Shown in pieces: positions 18,858 through 27,146 of a stretch of 64,000 nt of DNA. Source of the stretch: Yersinia alsatica (lineage in GTDB: Bacteria > Pseudomonadota > Gammaproteobacteria > Enterobacterales > Enterobacteriaceae); assembly GCF_902170305.1 (NCBI RefSeq), contig NZ_CABHWW010000026.1:372001-436000 (forward strand), read 5' to 3'. A model generated the notes under the pieces. The model was not told where the DNA came from and did not search any database. It saw nothing but the letters and a program-made list of their open reading frames with translations. Every line of letters starts with the position of its first letter. The first letter of the stretch is position 1. The translations under genes and the position numbers were made by a program.

Positions 18858-19925
18858 TCACTTTTCGCCCCTTTCAGTGTTATCCGTGTCTTTATCTTCT
18901 TTAAATCGCAGGTGTAAATGGGCGGGTATTTCGAGGTCGGTATTCACGGCGCGCATAAATTTATTTTGTACCGGTAACACTTCATCTTTTCGGTAAGTGG
19001 ATCGGGCCTTGTCCGGGTCACCCATTACGGCCCCATTGGGCGGGATAATCCCCGCGAGGCCAGCCGGGAAGCGGTGCGCGGTAAGAATGTCCTGGGCGGT
19101 GATGCTTTTAACATTAGAAAATTCATCTTTGGCGCTCACTTCACCAATAGATATTAATTTAATCCCCTCCGGGTCACCTTTGGGAATACTGATAAACATA
19201 TTTCGGAAGTTACCCACCCCTTTACTCTGTTCTATCTTTTCCTTTATTTCCTGCTCGACTTCTGTGCTGATGCTGGGGTCATTGGCATACAGAATAAAAC
19301 CCATATGTGCGCCATTATGGTAATAGCGGCGGCGAAATATTGTAGCCTCGGAATTAAGCAAAACCGAATGAATGCCGCCGATATAATCCGGCAAGCCATA
19401 AATTTGTTGCTGGGGATCGTACTGCGACAAAAATATAATATCGTCCGGGGAATAAACGAGCGGTTCATCCTTTTGTAAAACAACAAATTCACCTGACTTG
19501 CGCCGGCGCGTATAGAGTGAGGGCAATGGCACCAGGTCGATAACTTCCCCCCAAAAATTACGCACTTTTAAAATAGCTACATCACCAAACAGGTAATAAT
19601 TAAAACCCGCCGCCTCAATATTGTCGGTCGTTAGCCCACCGCCCAGATAATCACTAACGAGCATGTTACGCCTGGCATAGAGAACGCCGCCATGTTGGCC
19701 GTTAAGATTGGGTAATTGTGCGAGGGCGAGACGGTCTATCGGCAGTCGCCAATGGTCGAAATCGTTGTCGTACCATATTTCACTGTAATCAGTACCGGTG
19801 GTTAATATCGGTTCAGGCTCCCCAAATGAAATCACGCTGCTACGCCCAGGGGTGAAATCCTCGGTTTTCTTGGCTTTTTGGGGCTTGCTGCTGTACTGGC
19901 GTCCGCGTTTCTTTTTAGTTGTCAT
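18858..19925 (-). CDS. Phage portal protein (P2 gpQ family)
   Basis: 355 residues, close to P2 Q (344). Portal proteins form the dodecameric DNA channel at one capsid vertex. Recognisable segments are SVISFGEPEPIL near the N-terminus, YARRNMLVSDYLGG, IYGLPDYIGGIHSVLLNSEA, RRRYYHNGAHMGFILY and PAGLAGIIPPNG. The gene is complete, with its start overlapping the end of terminase P by four bases, as in P2. Without capsid genes it has no obvious job in this element. Confidence 0.92.
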   Translation of the reverse strand: MTTKKKRGRQYSSKPQKAKKTEDFTPGRSSVISFGEPEPILTTGTDYSEIWYDNDFDHWRLPIDRLALAQLPNLNGQHGGVLYARRNMLVSDYLGGGLTTDNIEAAGFNYYLFGDVAILKVRNFWGEVIDLVPLPSLYTRRRKSGEFVVLQKDEPLVYSPDDIIFLSQYDPQQQIYGLPDYIGGIHSVLLNSEATIFRRRYYHNGAHMGFILYANDPSISTEVEQEIKEKIEQSKGVGNFRNMFISIPKGDPEGIKLISIGEVSAKDEFSNVKSITAQDILTAHRFPAGLAGIIPPNGAVMGDPDKARSTYRKDEVLPVQNKFMRAVNTDLEIPAHLHLRFKEDKDTDNTERGEK

Positions 19926-21175
19926 GCTGCTTTTCCAAAGGCCCAGGTAGACGGGCGATCATATTCATAGTCGAGGGGTTCATTAATCACAGCGTGAGAA
20001 ATGGCAAAAAATACGTCGGCGTGGCCGGTCGCGTCTGACCGTTCAGCCACAAAAGTAAGCGCGTTACCGCTGCCGGTTGTCGTGCGTCTAATCGCCATAA
20101 AGCTGGCGGCAATCTCGGCCCGTTCCTGGCTGTTCTCGTCGGTGGCGTCCTTGCTCCATTCGATGCGGTGGCGCTCGACCGTATCAACCATTTTCAGCAC
20201 CAGGCGGGTTTTACTTTCCACACTGTATAAAATCGGGGTGGCCTCCCTGGGCGCGAATTTGGTGACCAGGTCATAAACGCCGCGACCAATGCCAGTCACG
20301 TCAATACCGATATAGGTGACGTTATAGCGGCGCATCAGTTGCTTTATCTGTTCAGCTTGCCAGGTGAAATTCAGCCCTTGCCAGTAGAACACCGCCAGGA
20401 CGCGGAAGCGCTCGCCGTCATACATGGGCGGTGCGACAATCACAAAGGTGGAGTTATCACCGGAACGAGACGGGTCAAAACCGCACCACACTTCACGGTT
20501 GCCAAAGGGGCGGGCGGCTTTAATGTCGTGGTCTTGCCACATGCCGGCATCCACGGCGCACTTTTCCAACTCGGAAAATTTAAAAACGGCGTCTTTACTG
20601 TCCACAAACTGGCACATATACAGCATCGCAAACGCAGTCGCGTTGTACTTGTTACGCAGCCGCTCAATATTGACCAGGGCGCTTAATCCACCTTTGATCG
20701 CATCTTCCATCGTGATGATGTAGCGCCATTGACCATCAGGGCAAAGGATGCCAGCTTTGCGCATTTCACTTTCTTTCGGGAACTTGGCCTTTTTCCGGCT
20801 GGCGTCATCTTCTCGCCAGGCGTCACCCGTCCAGATGGGGTAAGCCTGATGTGTTTTCGCGCTCGGCGTTGAAAAGTAAGTGGTGCGCCATTTGTTTTGT
20901 GTCGCCATCGCTGACGCGGTTTCATGGAAACGCCCGAACTTAGGTATCCAGAATATTTCGTCACCGTACAAATGGCCGTTGAAGCCCTGGGACGTGTTGG
21001 CATTGGTAGACAGAAAACGCAATACTGCCCCGTTGCTCAGTTTGATCGGGTTACCGGTCAGCGTAATACCAAAAGCCTGTTGAGCAATTTCGACAATATA
21101 AAATTTGAAGATTTCAGACTGCGCGCGCGACGCAGAGAAAAACACCTGGCGATCGCCGGTTATCCGCGCCGGCCA
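19922..21175 (-). pseudogene. Terminase large subunit (P2 gpP family), N-terminus deleted
   Basis: The surviving frame matches the C-terminal two thirds of gpP: TGDRQVFFSASRAQSEIF, the Walker B-like LYGDEIFWIPKF, STPSAKTHQAY, then the nuclease domain with VWCGFDPSRSGDNSTFV and YIGIDVTGIGRGVYDL. P2 P has 590 residues; about 410-420 remain here. The missing ~175 residues should include the N-terminal HTH and the adenine/Walker A part (RQIGA-type). A stop appears in frame at 21197-21199 after a few non-homologous codons. The break is at about 21150-21190, where the opposite strand becomes a tail-gene end. The protein cannot package DNA. Confidence 0.85.
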
Positions 21176-21269
21176 TGTGGGATGTGAATATATCTGTTAC
21201 AGCGCCAGCACCGTATCAAATGTAGTGACAGCCACCGCCTTTGGTGCATCGCTGATGGAGAAAAACTAA
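21165..21269 (+). pseudogene. 3' remnant of a tail/baseplate gene fused to the terminase fragment
   Basis: A plus-strand frame ends ...STVSNVVTATAFGASLMEKN and stops with TAA at 21267-21269, overlapping the ATG of the tail fibre gene (TAATG). Such an overlap is what an upstream tail gene would leave. No start is present, because the frame runs back into antisense terminase sequence. It is most likely the end of the gene just before the tail fibre in HP1/K139-type phages (baseplate protein I-like). The identity of this short end is uncertain. Confidence 0.5.
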
Positions 21270-22858
21270 TGTCACAAACTGCGATTACTTTTGCTTTTGA
21301 GCAATGGAAAGCCCAGGAGGCCGCCACCGGTAATCTGGTGGTGTTGGATGAGTTTGTTCTGGCCTATGTGCCAGACCTCGATCATTCGGTACCTATTGAC
21401 CGTGCCGAAACATTGCCGCCAGTAGCGCAAATTGTTCACCGTCAGAGCGTCAATAAAATTGGTGTAGTCAATGAAAATGCGGTGGTGTATTCCGTCACAT
21501 TAGGGACAGAAATCGGTGATTTTGATTTTAACTGGATCGGGCTGGTTAATAAGGCCAGCGGCACGGTAGCGATGATTGTCCATGCGCCAACCCAGCGTAA
21601 AGTCGCCAACGTGACCGGCCAACAAGGTAACGTCCTGACCCGTTCTTTTTTGATGGAGTACAACGGCGCAGCCACTGAAACCGGCATCACCACCCCGGCA
21701 GAGACTTGGCAAATAGATTTTACTGCCCGACTGACCGGCATTGATGAAATGCAGCGGTTAATCAATGTGGATAATTACGGCCCCGGCGCATTTTTTGGTA
21801 CGGGCTACCTGGTGGCTAAAGCCGGTTCACAATTCTTTGTGACCAAAGGCACGGGTTACATCGGTGGTATTCGCGCCGAATTGCCCGCTAATCGCAATAT
21901 TGCAGTACCCGCAGCGGCGACCAAAGTTTGGGCTGATGTCAGCTTGCAGGGCAACATTACCAGCCAGTGGGAGGCTGTGATAAAAATCACCGTCGCGCCA
22001 ACGCTTGATAATTACAGCCAATCCGGCTTTATGCACTATGTGTTTGCGGTCGCCAGTATCGACGCCGCCGGCAATATTACCGATTTGCGTCCCAAAGGCA
22101 CATTGATCGAACAGGAAGTTGGTGACGCATTGGCTCTACACGAAAAATCGCGCAATCACCCCGATGGCACGTTAACAGCTAAAGGTTTTGTTCAGCTAAA
22201 CAGTGATATTGATAACGACAGCGAAACACTCGCGGCGACGCCTAAAGCGGTAAAAAAAGCGGTGAACGCGGCAGTCATTGCTATGGGTGACCATGTTCAG
22301 AATGAAAATCCTCATGACCAATATTTGCAGATTCATAATTTATTGTCTGAGATTGTCGCGTTAGGGCCGACAGCGGTTGCCCAACTGTTTACTAATCTTG
22401 GCTTAGGTAATGCGGCTAAATTGAATGTAGGAACAACGGCTGGAACCGTAGCCGCAGGTAACGACACCCGCATTGTCAATGCTATCCAGTCTACCAATAC
22501 CGCCATTAGCCTGCCCGGTACGTTAAAAACAGTCGGAACAATAAACGGCTCCACTATTACGGCATCTGGAAATATTGCCGCCGGCAACGGCTCCGCATGG
22601 TTACCCGCAGATGGCAATGTTTATGGCCCAATATGGGGCGGCTATCTATCCAATTACCTTGGGGGGATTAGCAATCAGGCAAACAGTTATGGCGTTGTTG
22701 CTTTGGCTCGTGGTGCACGCCGGGTTATCGGTCAGACAGAATCATCGGCGGGAACATTTCTGGTTTATTCATTCGGGACAGGTAGCGCTGTAGAGCGACC
22801 AATATTTATGCAACGCGTTAGCGGGGCATGGGTGCAAATGGGCGGGGATATCGGCTAA
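21269..22858 (+). CDS. Phage tail fibre protein (P2 gpH-type, DUF3751-like N-terminus)
   Basis: 529 residues. The N-terminal ~170 residues (ITFAFEQWKAQEAATGNLVVLDEFVLAYVPDLD ... FDFNWIGLVNKASGTVAMI) are the baseplate-attachment domain shared by P2-group fibres. The segment GTLTAKGFVQLNSDIDNDSETLAATPKAVK is the tail-fibre repeat (gpH/side-tail type) that precedes the receptor part. The C-terminus is short and presumably sets host range. It is coupled to both neighbours (TAATG at each end). With no tail tube or sheath genes it has no visible assembly context. Confidence 0.88.
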   Translation: MSQTAITFAFEQWKAQEAATGNLVVLDEFVLAYVPDLDHSVPIDRAETLPPVAQIVHRQSVNKIGVVNENAVVYSVTLGTEIGDFDFNWIGLVNKASGTVAMIVHAPTQRKVANVTGQQGNVLTRSFLMEYNGAATETGITTPAETWQIDFTARLTGIDEMQRLINVDNYGPGAFFGTGYLVAKAGSQFFVTKGTGYIGGIRAELPANRNIAVPAAATKVWADVSLQGNITSQWEAVIKITVAPTLDNYSQSGFMHYVFAVASIDAAGNITDLRPKGTLIEQEVGDALALHEKSRNHPDGTLTAKGFVQLNSDIDNDSETLAATPKAVKKAVNAAVIAMGDHVQNENPHDQYLQIHNLLSEIVALGPTAVAQLFTNLGLGNAAKLNVGTTAGTVAAGNDTRIVNAIQSTNTAISLPGTLKTVGTINGSTITASGNIAAGNGSAWLPADGNVYGPIWGGYLSNYLGGISNQANSYGVVALARGARRVIGQTESSAGTFLVYSFGTGSAVERPIFMQRVSGAWVQMGGDIG

Positions 22859-23376
22859 TGAAAACATTACAGCATTATAAAAACTTCACCATTGCAACGC
22901 AGGAATACGACCCGGAGTTACGTGGCATAGTGATTTATCACATTGATGAAGAGGGCCGTGACTGGTATGAACTGCAAAAGACCTTTCGTGAAGATACGAT
23001 AAAAGTTGCCTATAACTCGCAGGGGTTTGTTTGTAGTGTGTCTGAGCATGTTTACGCTATCGCTCCTACCGGGTTGTCTGTTGTTGAGGTTGAATCACTG
23101 CCAGATAATTTTTCGCTAGAATGGGCTGCTTATGAGTATCTCAATGGTGAAGTGGTGATGCGCATTCCCTCAACAGCGGAAATTACCGCCGCTGCAGACG
23201 AGCGCCGCAAAGAGCTGATGAGTGAAATCTCTGTTGAGCTGGCGACTTTGAAGGATATCGCTGAAAGCGGCAGTGCTACCGAGTCAGAGCTTACCCGATT
23301 GGCGGCGCTGAAACAGTACCGCATTGCCTTACTGCGCCTTGATGTTAATCAGGCCTGGCCGGAATTACCCGCATGA
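22858..23376 (+). CDS. Tail fibre assembly protein (P2 gpG / Tfa family)
   Basis: 172 residues from ATG 22858, which overlaps the fibre stop codon; the earlier open frame from 22828 is within the fibre gene. The N-terminal half (LQHYKNFTIATQEYDPELRG ... DWYELQKTF) is the variable part. The C-terminal part (AAADERRKELMSEI, LKQYRIALLRLDV, ending AWPELPA) is the typical Tfa helical tail. It acts as chaperone for the adjacent fibre. Confidence 0.88.
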   Translation: MKTLQHYKNFTIATQEYDPELRGIVIYHIDEEGRDWYELQKTFREDTIKVAYNSQGFVCSVSEHVYAIAPTGLSVVEVESLPDNFSLEWAAYEYLNGEVVMRIPSTAEITAAADERRKELMSEISVELATLKDIAESGSATESELTRLAALKQYRIALLRLDVNQAWPELPA

Positions 23377-24083
23377 CATGGCGTAAATCATTACTGCGCA
23401 TCCCGCCCAATCTGGCCCCGGTCACGTGTTCCACCGTAGCCGCTCACCCCTGGGCGTTTGGTGTGGGCCAGACGGAGAAGTCAGGCTCGTTTTTGAGTCC
23501 GGCCAATGCCATTAATGCACTCGCCAGCCGGTTGGCCGGCACTGACAATAATCAGGATGTGCTGATATTGCTTATCACGGCCAATACCCTGGGTGAATTT
23601 ATTACGTTGCTGACTGCCGCCAGCGACGTGTTCCCCATCCCGGCATTAACCCAGGTTCAGCGACGAGCCAAAGCCGCGTTAAGTCTGGAGGCCAGTAAAA
23701 TGCAAATCCCCGCGCGCCCTGGTGGCCTACCCGCCGCCGCGCCGCTATCTGTTACTACCGCGCGCCAGGCATCCGGGGCGCAAGCCCTGCAAAAAGCGAT
23801 CAGTGATACCGCAGCCGGCAGCAGTAGCGCGGCTATCGGTTCAGCCTTGACCGCATTTAGCCAACAGCGCGCCGCGCTACTGGCCGAGGCAAAAAACAGC
23901 CTGGCACAATTGCAGGCGTCCAGTGTGCCGGTTTGGTCATTGTCAGTGGAGAGCAACACGCAAACGGCAATCGCTGAGATGAAAAAAGACATTCCCGACA
24001 ACCAGGCCATATTCAGCCTGGCAATAATGTTTGTGGGCGACGATTTAGCCCCACTGCGCGCAATGGTGGTCAATCATGAGTGA
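23373..24083 (+). CDS. Phage tail/baseplate-associated protein, unknown function
   Basis: 236 residues, coupled by ATGA to the fibre-assembly gene and overlapping the next gene by 8 bases. It is Ala-rich and helical in the middle (TARQASGAQALQKAISDTAAG) and ends in KKDIPDNQAIFSLAIMFVGDDLAPLRAMV. I do not recognise a named family. The position after fibre assembly and before a spike gene corresponds to the two small genes found there in HP1/K139-type phages. Confidence 0.65.
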   Translation: MTWRKSLLRIPPNLAPVTCSTVAAHPWAFGVGQTEKSGSFLSPANAINALASRLAGTDNNQDVLILLITANTLGEFITLLTAASDVFPIPALTQVQRRAKAALSLEASKMQIPARPGGLPAAAPLSVTTARQASGAQALQKAISDTAAGSSSAAIGSALTAFSQQRAALLAEAKNSLAQLQASSVPVWSLSVESNTQTAIAEMKKDIPDNQAIFSLAIMFVGDDLAPLRAMVVNHE

Positions 24084-24630
24084 TGTCGTCACGCTGGCCC
24101 TTGATGGAGAAGCTATCTTATTAAAAAACATTCTGGTGACGCTCACCATGCAGATACAAGACAAAGACCAGAGCGGACAGGCCAGCAGTACCAGCAAATC
24201 AGAACAAGGCACCAAGGGTAAAGAGTTACGCGTATCTGGGTTAATTAATTACACCAATCCCGCCATGTTGACGCGAATTTATAGCCTGGCCGAAGCCAAG
24301 AACAGTGACGGCAGTAAAAAGCGCTATCGTGTCGCCCACTCATTAGCTCAGGCGGTCAAATTTCGGGAAGCCACCTTTACCAGCGGTGTGGATGCCGCAG
24401 AGCAAACCGATAAAATGGCCTGGCTGGTTAATTTTACTCTGGCTGAATATTCCAGCGTGGCCGAACGTAAAGCCCAACAAGCCAGCAAGGGTGGTAAAAA
24501 TGCCACCATTCAAACGGCGGGCGGTACTGCGAGCGCGTCAGACGGCGAGACAGCAGAAAGCCGATCATGGTTTGAAAGTGTGCTGCAAAAGGTCGATAAC
24601 GCTATCGGCCCAGCCGGGGGGAGCGCATGA
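24076..24630 (+). CDS. Phage baseplate complex-type protein
   Basis: 184 residues. An N-terminal beta-rich part with LKNILVTLTMQIQDKDQSGQ and KGKELRVSGLINY, then PAMLTRIYSLAEAK, resembles phage baseplate complex proteins that sit next to VgrG-like spikes. The C-terminal ~50 residues are Ala/Ser/Gly-rich and low in complexity. It is coupled by ATGA (24627-24630) to the spike gene. The family name rests on pattern and context. Confidence 0.6.
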   Translation: MSDVVTLALDGEAILLKNILVTLTMQIQDKDQSGQASSTSKSEQGTKGKELRVSGLINYTNPAMLTRIYSLAEAKNSDGSKKRYRVAHSLAQAVKFREATFTSGVDAAEQTDKMAWLVNFTLAEYSSVAERKAQQASKGGKNATIQTAGGTASASDGETAESRSWFESVLQKVDNAIGPAGGSA

Positions 24631-26324
24631 AATCCGTTGTGACATTACGCATTGGCGATGATGAAATCCCCGCCAATAACTTAAACCTTTCGCTCTCACT
24701 CAATGGGTGCGGTCTGGGTTTCATCACTGCATTAACTGACCAGGAGTGTACCGGTAAATTAGTGCGGTTGGATTTGGGCTATAACACCTCGATTTACCGT
24801 TGGCTAACCGGATTTGTTGAACGTAGCGCGCCGGCTGAAAATGGCGCGCAACGACTACTTGTGCGGGAGCTGGTTGGCGTGTTCGAGCGTTCGTGGCCGT
24901 GCTCACTGCAACACCCCACATTACGCGATGTTACCGACGCGGTCGGCAAAGCAACCAACATGCGTTTTGTATTACCGGAAAATGCCGCTTATACCGATAC
25001 CCCGATCCCCCATTTCCAGCACAATGGTAGCGGTAACCAATTGATGCTCAATTTGGGGCGCGCGTTCAGCATCCCGGATTATGTCTGGTACCAACTGTCT
25101 GACGGCACCGTCTATGTCGGCAGTTATGCCGATTCTCGTTTTGCACAAACGCCGGTTGATATTCCGCAGGAATTCGCCCAGGGCGGCGGCGGTGGCAACA
25201 GTCTTACCTTGCCACTTATTCCGGCGATCCGTCCGGGTGTGATTGTGAATGACCGGCGTATCACCAAGGTAGATGTGAGCGACGACACCATGACATTGAG
25301 CTGGACGCCGTTAAACAGTCAGGGCCAGCCGGCGCAGAAATCCCCGGAACAGCGCCAGATTGAAAAACTTTATCCAGAATTGGGGGCAGGGTTACATTTG
25401 CCTCGTCGTGCGCGGGTGATGAGTCCGACCGATGCCGCCGAGCTGGGCGACCCGTCCGACCCATTCCGGCCACGTTATGCCGTCAATGTTCAATTGCTGG
25501 ACGAGAACGGCAACGCCGCCGCTGGCGCGCAGGAATATAACGCGGTACCGCTTCCCATACCGATGGCCGGCAGTGAGGGCGGCATGTTCCAGTTCCCGCC
25601 AGAGGGGACATTGGTAGAAATTGGTTTTGCTGATGGCCGGCCAGATAAGCCGATGATTAGGCAAATACTGTCTGAGGGATTATCACTGCCCGCAGTGAAA
25701 CCGGGCGAACAGTTACAACAGCAGCGCGCCGGCGTCAGTCAGCGCGTGACGGTTGACGGCAGTTGGCAGCGCGATACTGACCAGGCGATTGAGGAAACCA
25801 GCAGCCGGCGCAGTGTGACCAGTGACGAGGAAAGCCGTACCACCACGACCCGCAACACCACGGTAAAAGCCAATGACAGCACCACGGTACTGGGAACTAA
25901 AACCCTGATGGCTGGGCAAGTGGTACAGCTTGCCGAGGGTGACTATTCAATAGGTACATCAGCCAATATGGTGACCAAGGTCGGCAAAGACAAAAATGAC
26001 GATGTTGGCCAGAATCAAAATATCACCGTTGGCCAGAACCAAACAACAGATATCGGCGGCGCGCTGACTGAGAAAATCGCCGGCATTCGGCGCAGTGTGG
26101 CCGCAGCCCAGGAACTTATCGCGCCATCGGTGCGCCTAGGTACCGATGATATCAATGTACTGACATTGTTAACCGATACGCTGGATGTGATCCAAACCCT
26201 GGCAAACCAGACCGCCAGTCATACCCATACCAACACCGGTGGCCCACTGAATGCCGGCGATTTCACCGCCACAGCCAACCGCACACAAGCCCTTACCACT
26301 AAGTACAGCCCCTTTATTGCCTAG
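24627..26324 (+). CDS. VgrG-like tail spike / baseplate hub protein
   Basis: 565 residues. The N-terminal ~200 residues are hub-like (gp27-type fold inferred). An OB-type section follows at RYAVNVQLLDENGN ... PPEGTLVEIGFADGRPDKPMI, typical of gpV/gp5/VgrG spikes. The later part has repetitive beta-helix-like strings (VGQNQNITVGQNQTTDIG), ending in the ASHTHTNTGGP motif common to phage spikes. The complex pierces the host envelope at the tail tip. It is the last gene of the structural module; hairpin 26334-26357 follows 9 bases later. Confidence 0.8.
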   Translation: MKSVVTLRIGDDEIPANNLNLSLSLNGCGLGFITALTDQECTGKLVRLDLGYNTSIYRWLTGFVERSAPAENGAQRLLVRELVGVFERSWPCSLQHPTLRDVTDAVGKATNMRFVLPENAAYTDTPIPHFQHNGSGNQLMLNLGRAFSIPDYVWYQLSDGTVYVGSYADSRFAQTPVDIPQEFAQGGGGGNSLTLPLIPAIRPGVIVNDRRITKVDVSDDTMTLSWTPLNSQGQPAQKSPEQRQIEKLYPELGAGLHLPRRARVMSPTDAAELGDPSDPFRPRYAVNVQLLDENGNAAAGAQEYNAVPLPIPMAGSEGGMFQFPPEGTLVEIGFADGRPDKPMIRQILSEGLSLPAVKPGEQLQQQRAGVSQRVTVDGSWQRDTDQAIEETSSRRSVTSDEESRTTTTRNTTVKANDSTTVLGTKTLMAGQVVQLAEGDYSIGTSANMVTKVGKDKNDDVGQNQNITVGQNQTTDIGGALTEKIAGIRRSVAAAQELIAPSVRLGTDDINVLTLLTDTLDVIQTLANQTASHTHTNTGGPLNAGDFTATANRTQALTTKYSPFIA

Positions 26325-26333
26325 CTGACATCG

Positions 26334-26357
26334 AGCACAGACAGAAACGTCTGTGCT
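26334..26357 (+). terminator. Hairpin after the tail module
   Basis: A perfect 9-bp stem AGCACAGAC-agaaac-GTCTGTGCT directly after the spike gene. There is no long T-run, so termination may be partial, but the strength and position of the stem suggest the end of the late operon. Confidence 0.6.
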
Positions 26358-26948
26358 TCAGCAATCATCAAACCCCCTGTAATGCCTTACAAACGATTTA
26401 AGCCATAAAACAAGCCACCACAACACCAACAATTCGATCTCGCCACCTGCGCACGTGGGTGAATCTACAGTCTACATACGGAAGCACTCGCGGGACGAAA
26501 TCGGCGCTACACCGCACCCGCCTGCACGATTTGGATCTTAAAAATTTTGCAAAAGTTTTGAGGGGCAAACAAAGCTGCCAGAGCGCGCCGCCGCTGGGCT
26601 GTTGCTGTTCGAATGGTTTTGCACTGGTCGCCAACATTTGCAACAGTTTGCAAAATGTCGCGGCTATCAGCTTGCTAACCTTTTGGTTAACCTCATGTTT
26701 TAAAAGGATCTCTTTTGGATTCCGCGACGATCAAATAAAAACTGCGAGGGTATTTTCATCAGAGTTTAAAATGCGGTGAAGCCATGCGCCGCAAGGCTTG
26801 CGGGTGAGTTTGAGCCAAAAAGGTTTTTGCAATAACATGCGTGAAAAGATCTCGCATGGATCGTTAAAGGGGGAGGGGAAACAGCTAGCCAGCGCGCTAG
26901 AGAAAAAAGGAGTGTATCGATTCTGTGATGATTCTGCGGGTAATAAAA
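26358..26948. other. Non-coding right end of the prophage
   Basis: About 590 bases without a credible gene: open frames here lack ribosome sites and overlap on both strands. The segment has six GATC sites (26436, 26534, 26707, 26729, 26848, 26859), repeated TTTGCAA words at 26540-26660 and a 7-bp palindrome CCGCAAG-g-CTTGCGG at 26789-26803. It could be the integrase/Cox arm region beside attR or a remnant of further phage sequence. Confidence 0.5.
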
Positions 26949-26966
26949 AGCCCCGCAGGCGGAGCT
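26949..26966 (-). terminator. Hairpin near the prophage right end
   Basis: AGCCCCGC / GCGGAGCT pair with one mismatch. On the minus strand the stem is followed by TTTTTATT, so it can stop leftward transcription arriving from pflB. Similar short G+C-rich terminators are common near phage ends. Confidence 0.5.
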
Positions 26967-26978
26967 AGTTTTGTCGAT

Positions 26979-26995
26979 GTGGTCAATATGTGGAC
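26979..26995. other. Candidate integrase-binding / right attachment motif
   Basis: GTGGTCAATATGTGGAC matches the motif at 8297-8313 at 14 of 17 positions (differences at positions 5, 8 and 12), in the same orientation. It lies between the last phage-like terminator and the pflB terminator, so attR is expected here or slightly to the right (up to about 27085). Confidence 0.4.
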
Positions 26996-27091
26996 GAGAC
27001 CAGAAATTAATCCTTTAATTTCAACTTGTTAACCTTATTTAAAAGTCACCAAGTACTGACATAGCAGGATTTCTCCAATGCTGGATGAATA

Positions 27092-27118
27092 AAGGCCCCA
27101 CTAAAGTGGAGCCTTTAA
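27092..27118 (-). terminator. Terminator of pflB (minus strand)
   Basis: A near-perfect stem AAAGGCcCCACT / AGTGGaGCCTTT with an AA loop lies ~30 bases after the pflB stop. Its survival on the pflB side shows that the prophage went in between this hairpin and pflA. Confidence 0.7.
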
Positions 27119-27146
27119 GTTTATGCCATTTTACTGCGGCAGGGAA

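Larger units (their letters stand above)
8297..26995. mobile_element. Defective P2-group (HP1/K139-like) prophage between pflA and pflB
   Basis: The element interrupts the pflB-pflA gene pair. In order it holds integrase, C-type repressor, Cox-like regulator, small early genes, a gpA-type replication nuclease, two AT-rich cargo genes with HEPN motifs, a candidate cos site, an Ogr-like zinc protein, portal, a truncated terminase, then tail fibre, fibre assembly and spike genes. Capsid, scaffold, sheath, tube, tape-measure and lysis genes are missing, so it cannot make virions alone. The boundaries given are the outer edges of a near-identical 17-bp motif seen at both ends; the true att core may lie a few bases outside. 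No tRNA is involved in the site. Confidence 0.9.

Noticed and set aside
21269-26324. Idea that the tail genes form a tailocin or contractile injection system
   Set aside because: No sheath, tube, tape-measure or baseplate W/J genes are present, so no particle can be built from this set.
26398-26779. Open frames on both strands in the right end of the prophage
   Set aside because: They overlap each other, have no ribosome sites, and their products look like random translation.
8297-26995. Idea that the element is a P4-like satellite
   Set aside because: It has a P2-type integrase, C repressor, Cox, gpA, portal and terminase remains and lacks P4-type alpha, sid, delta or psu genes, so it is a deleted P2-group prophage.
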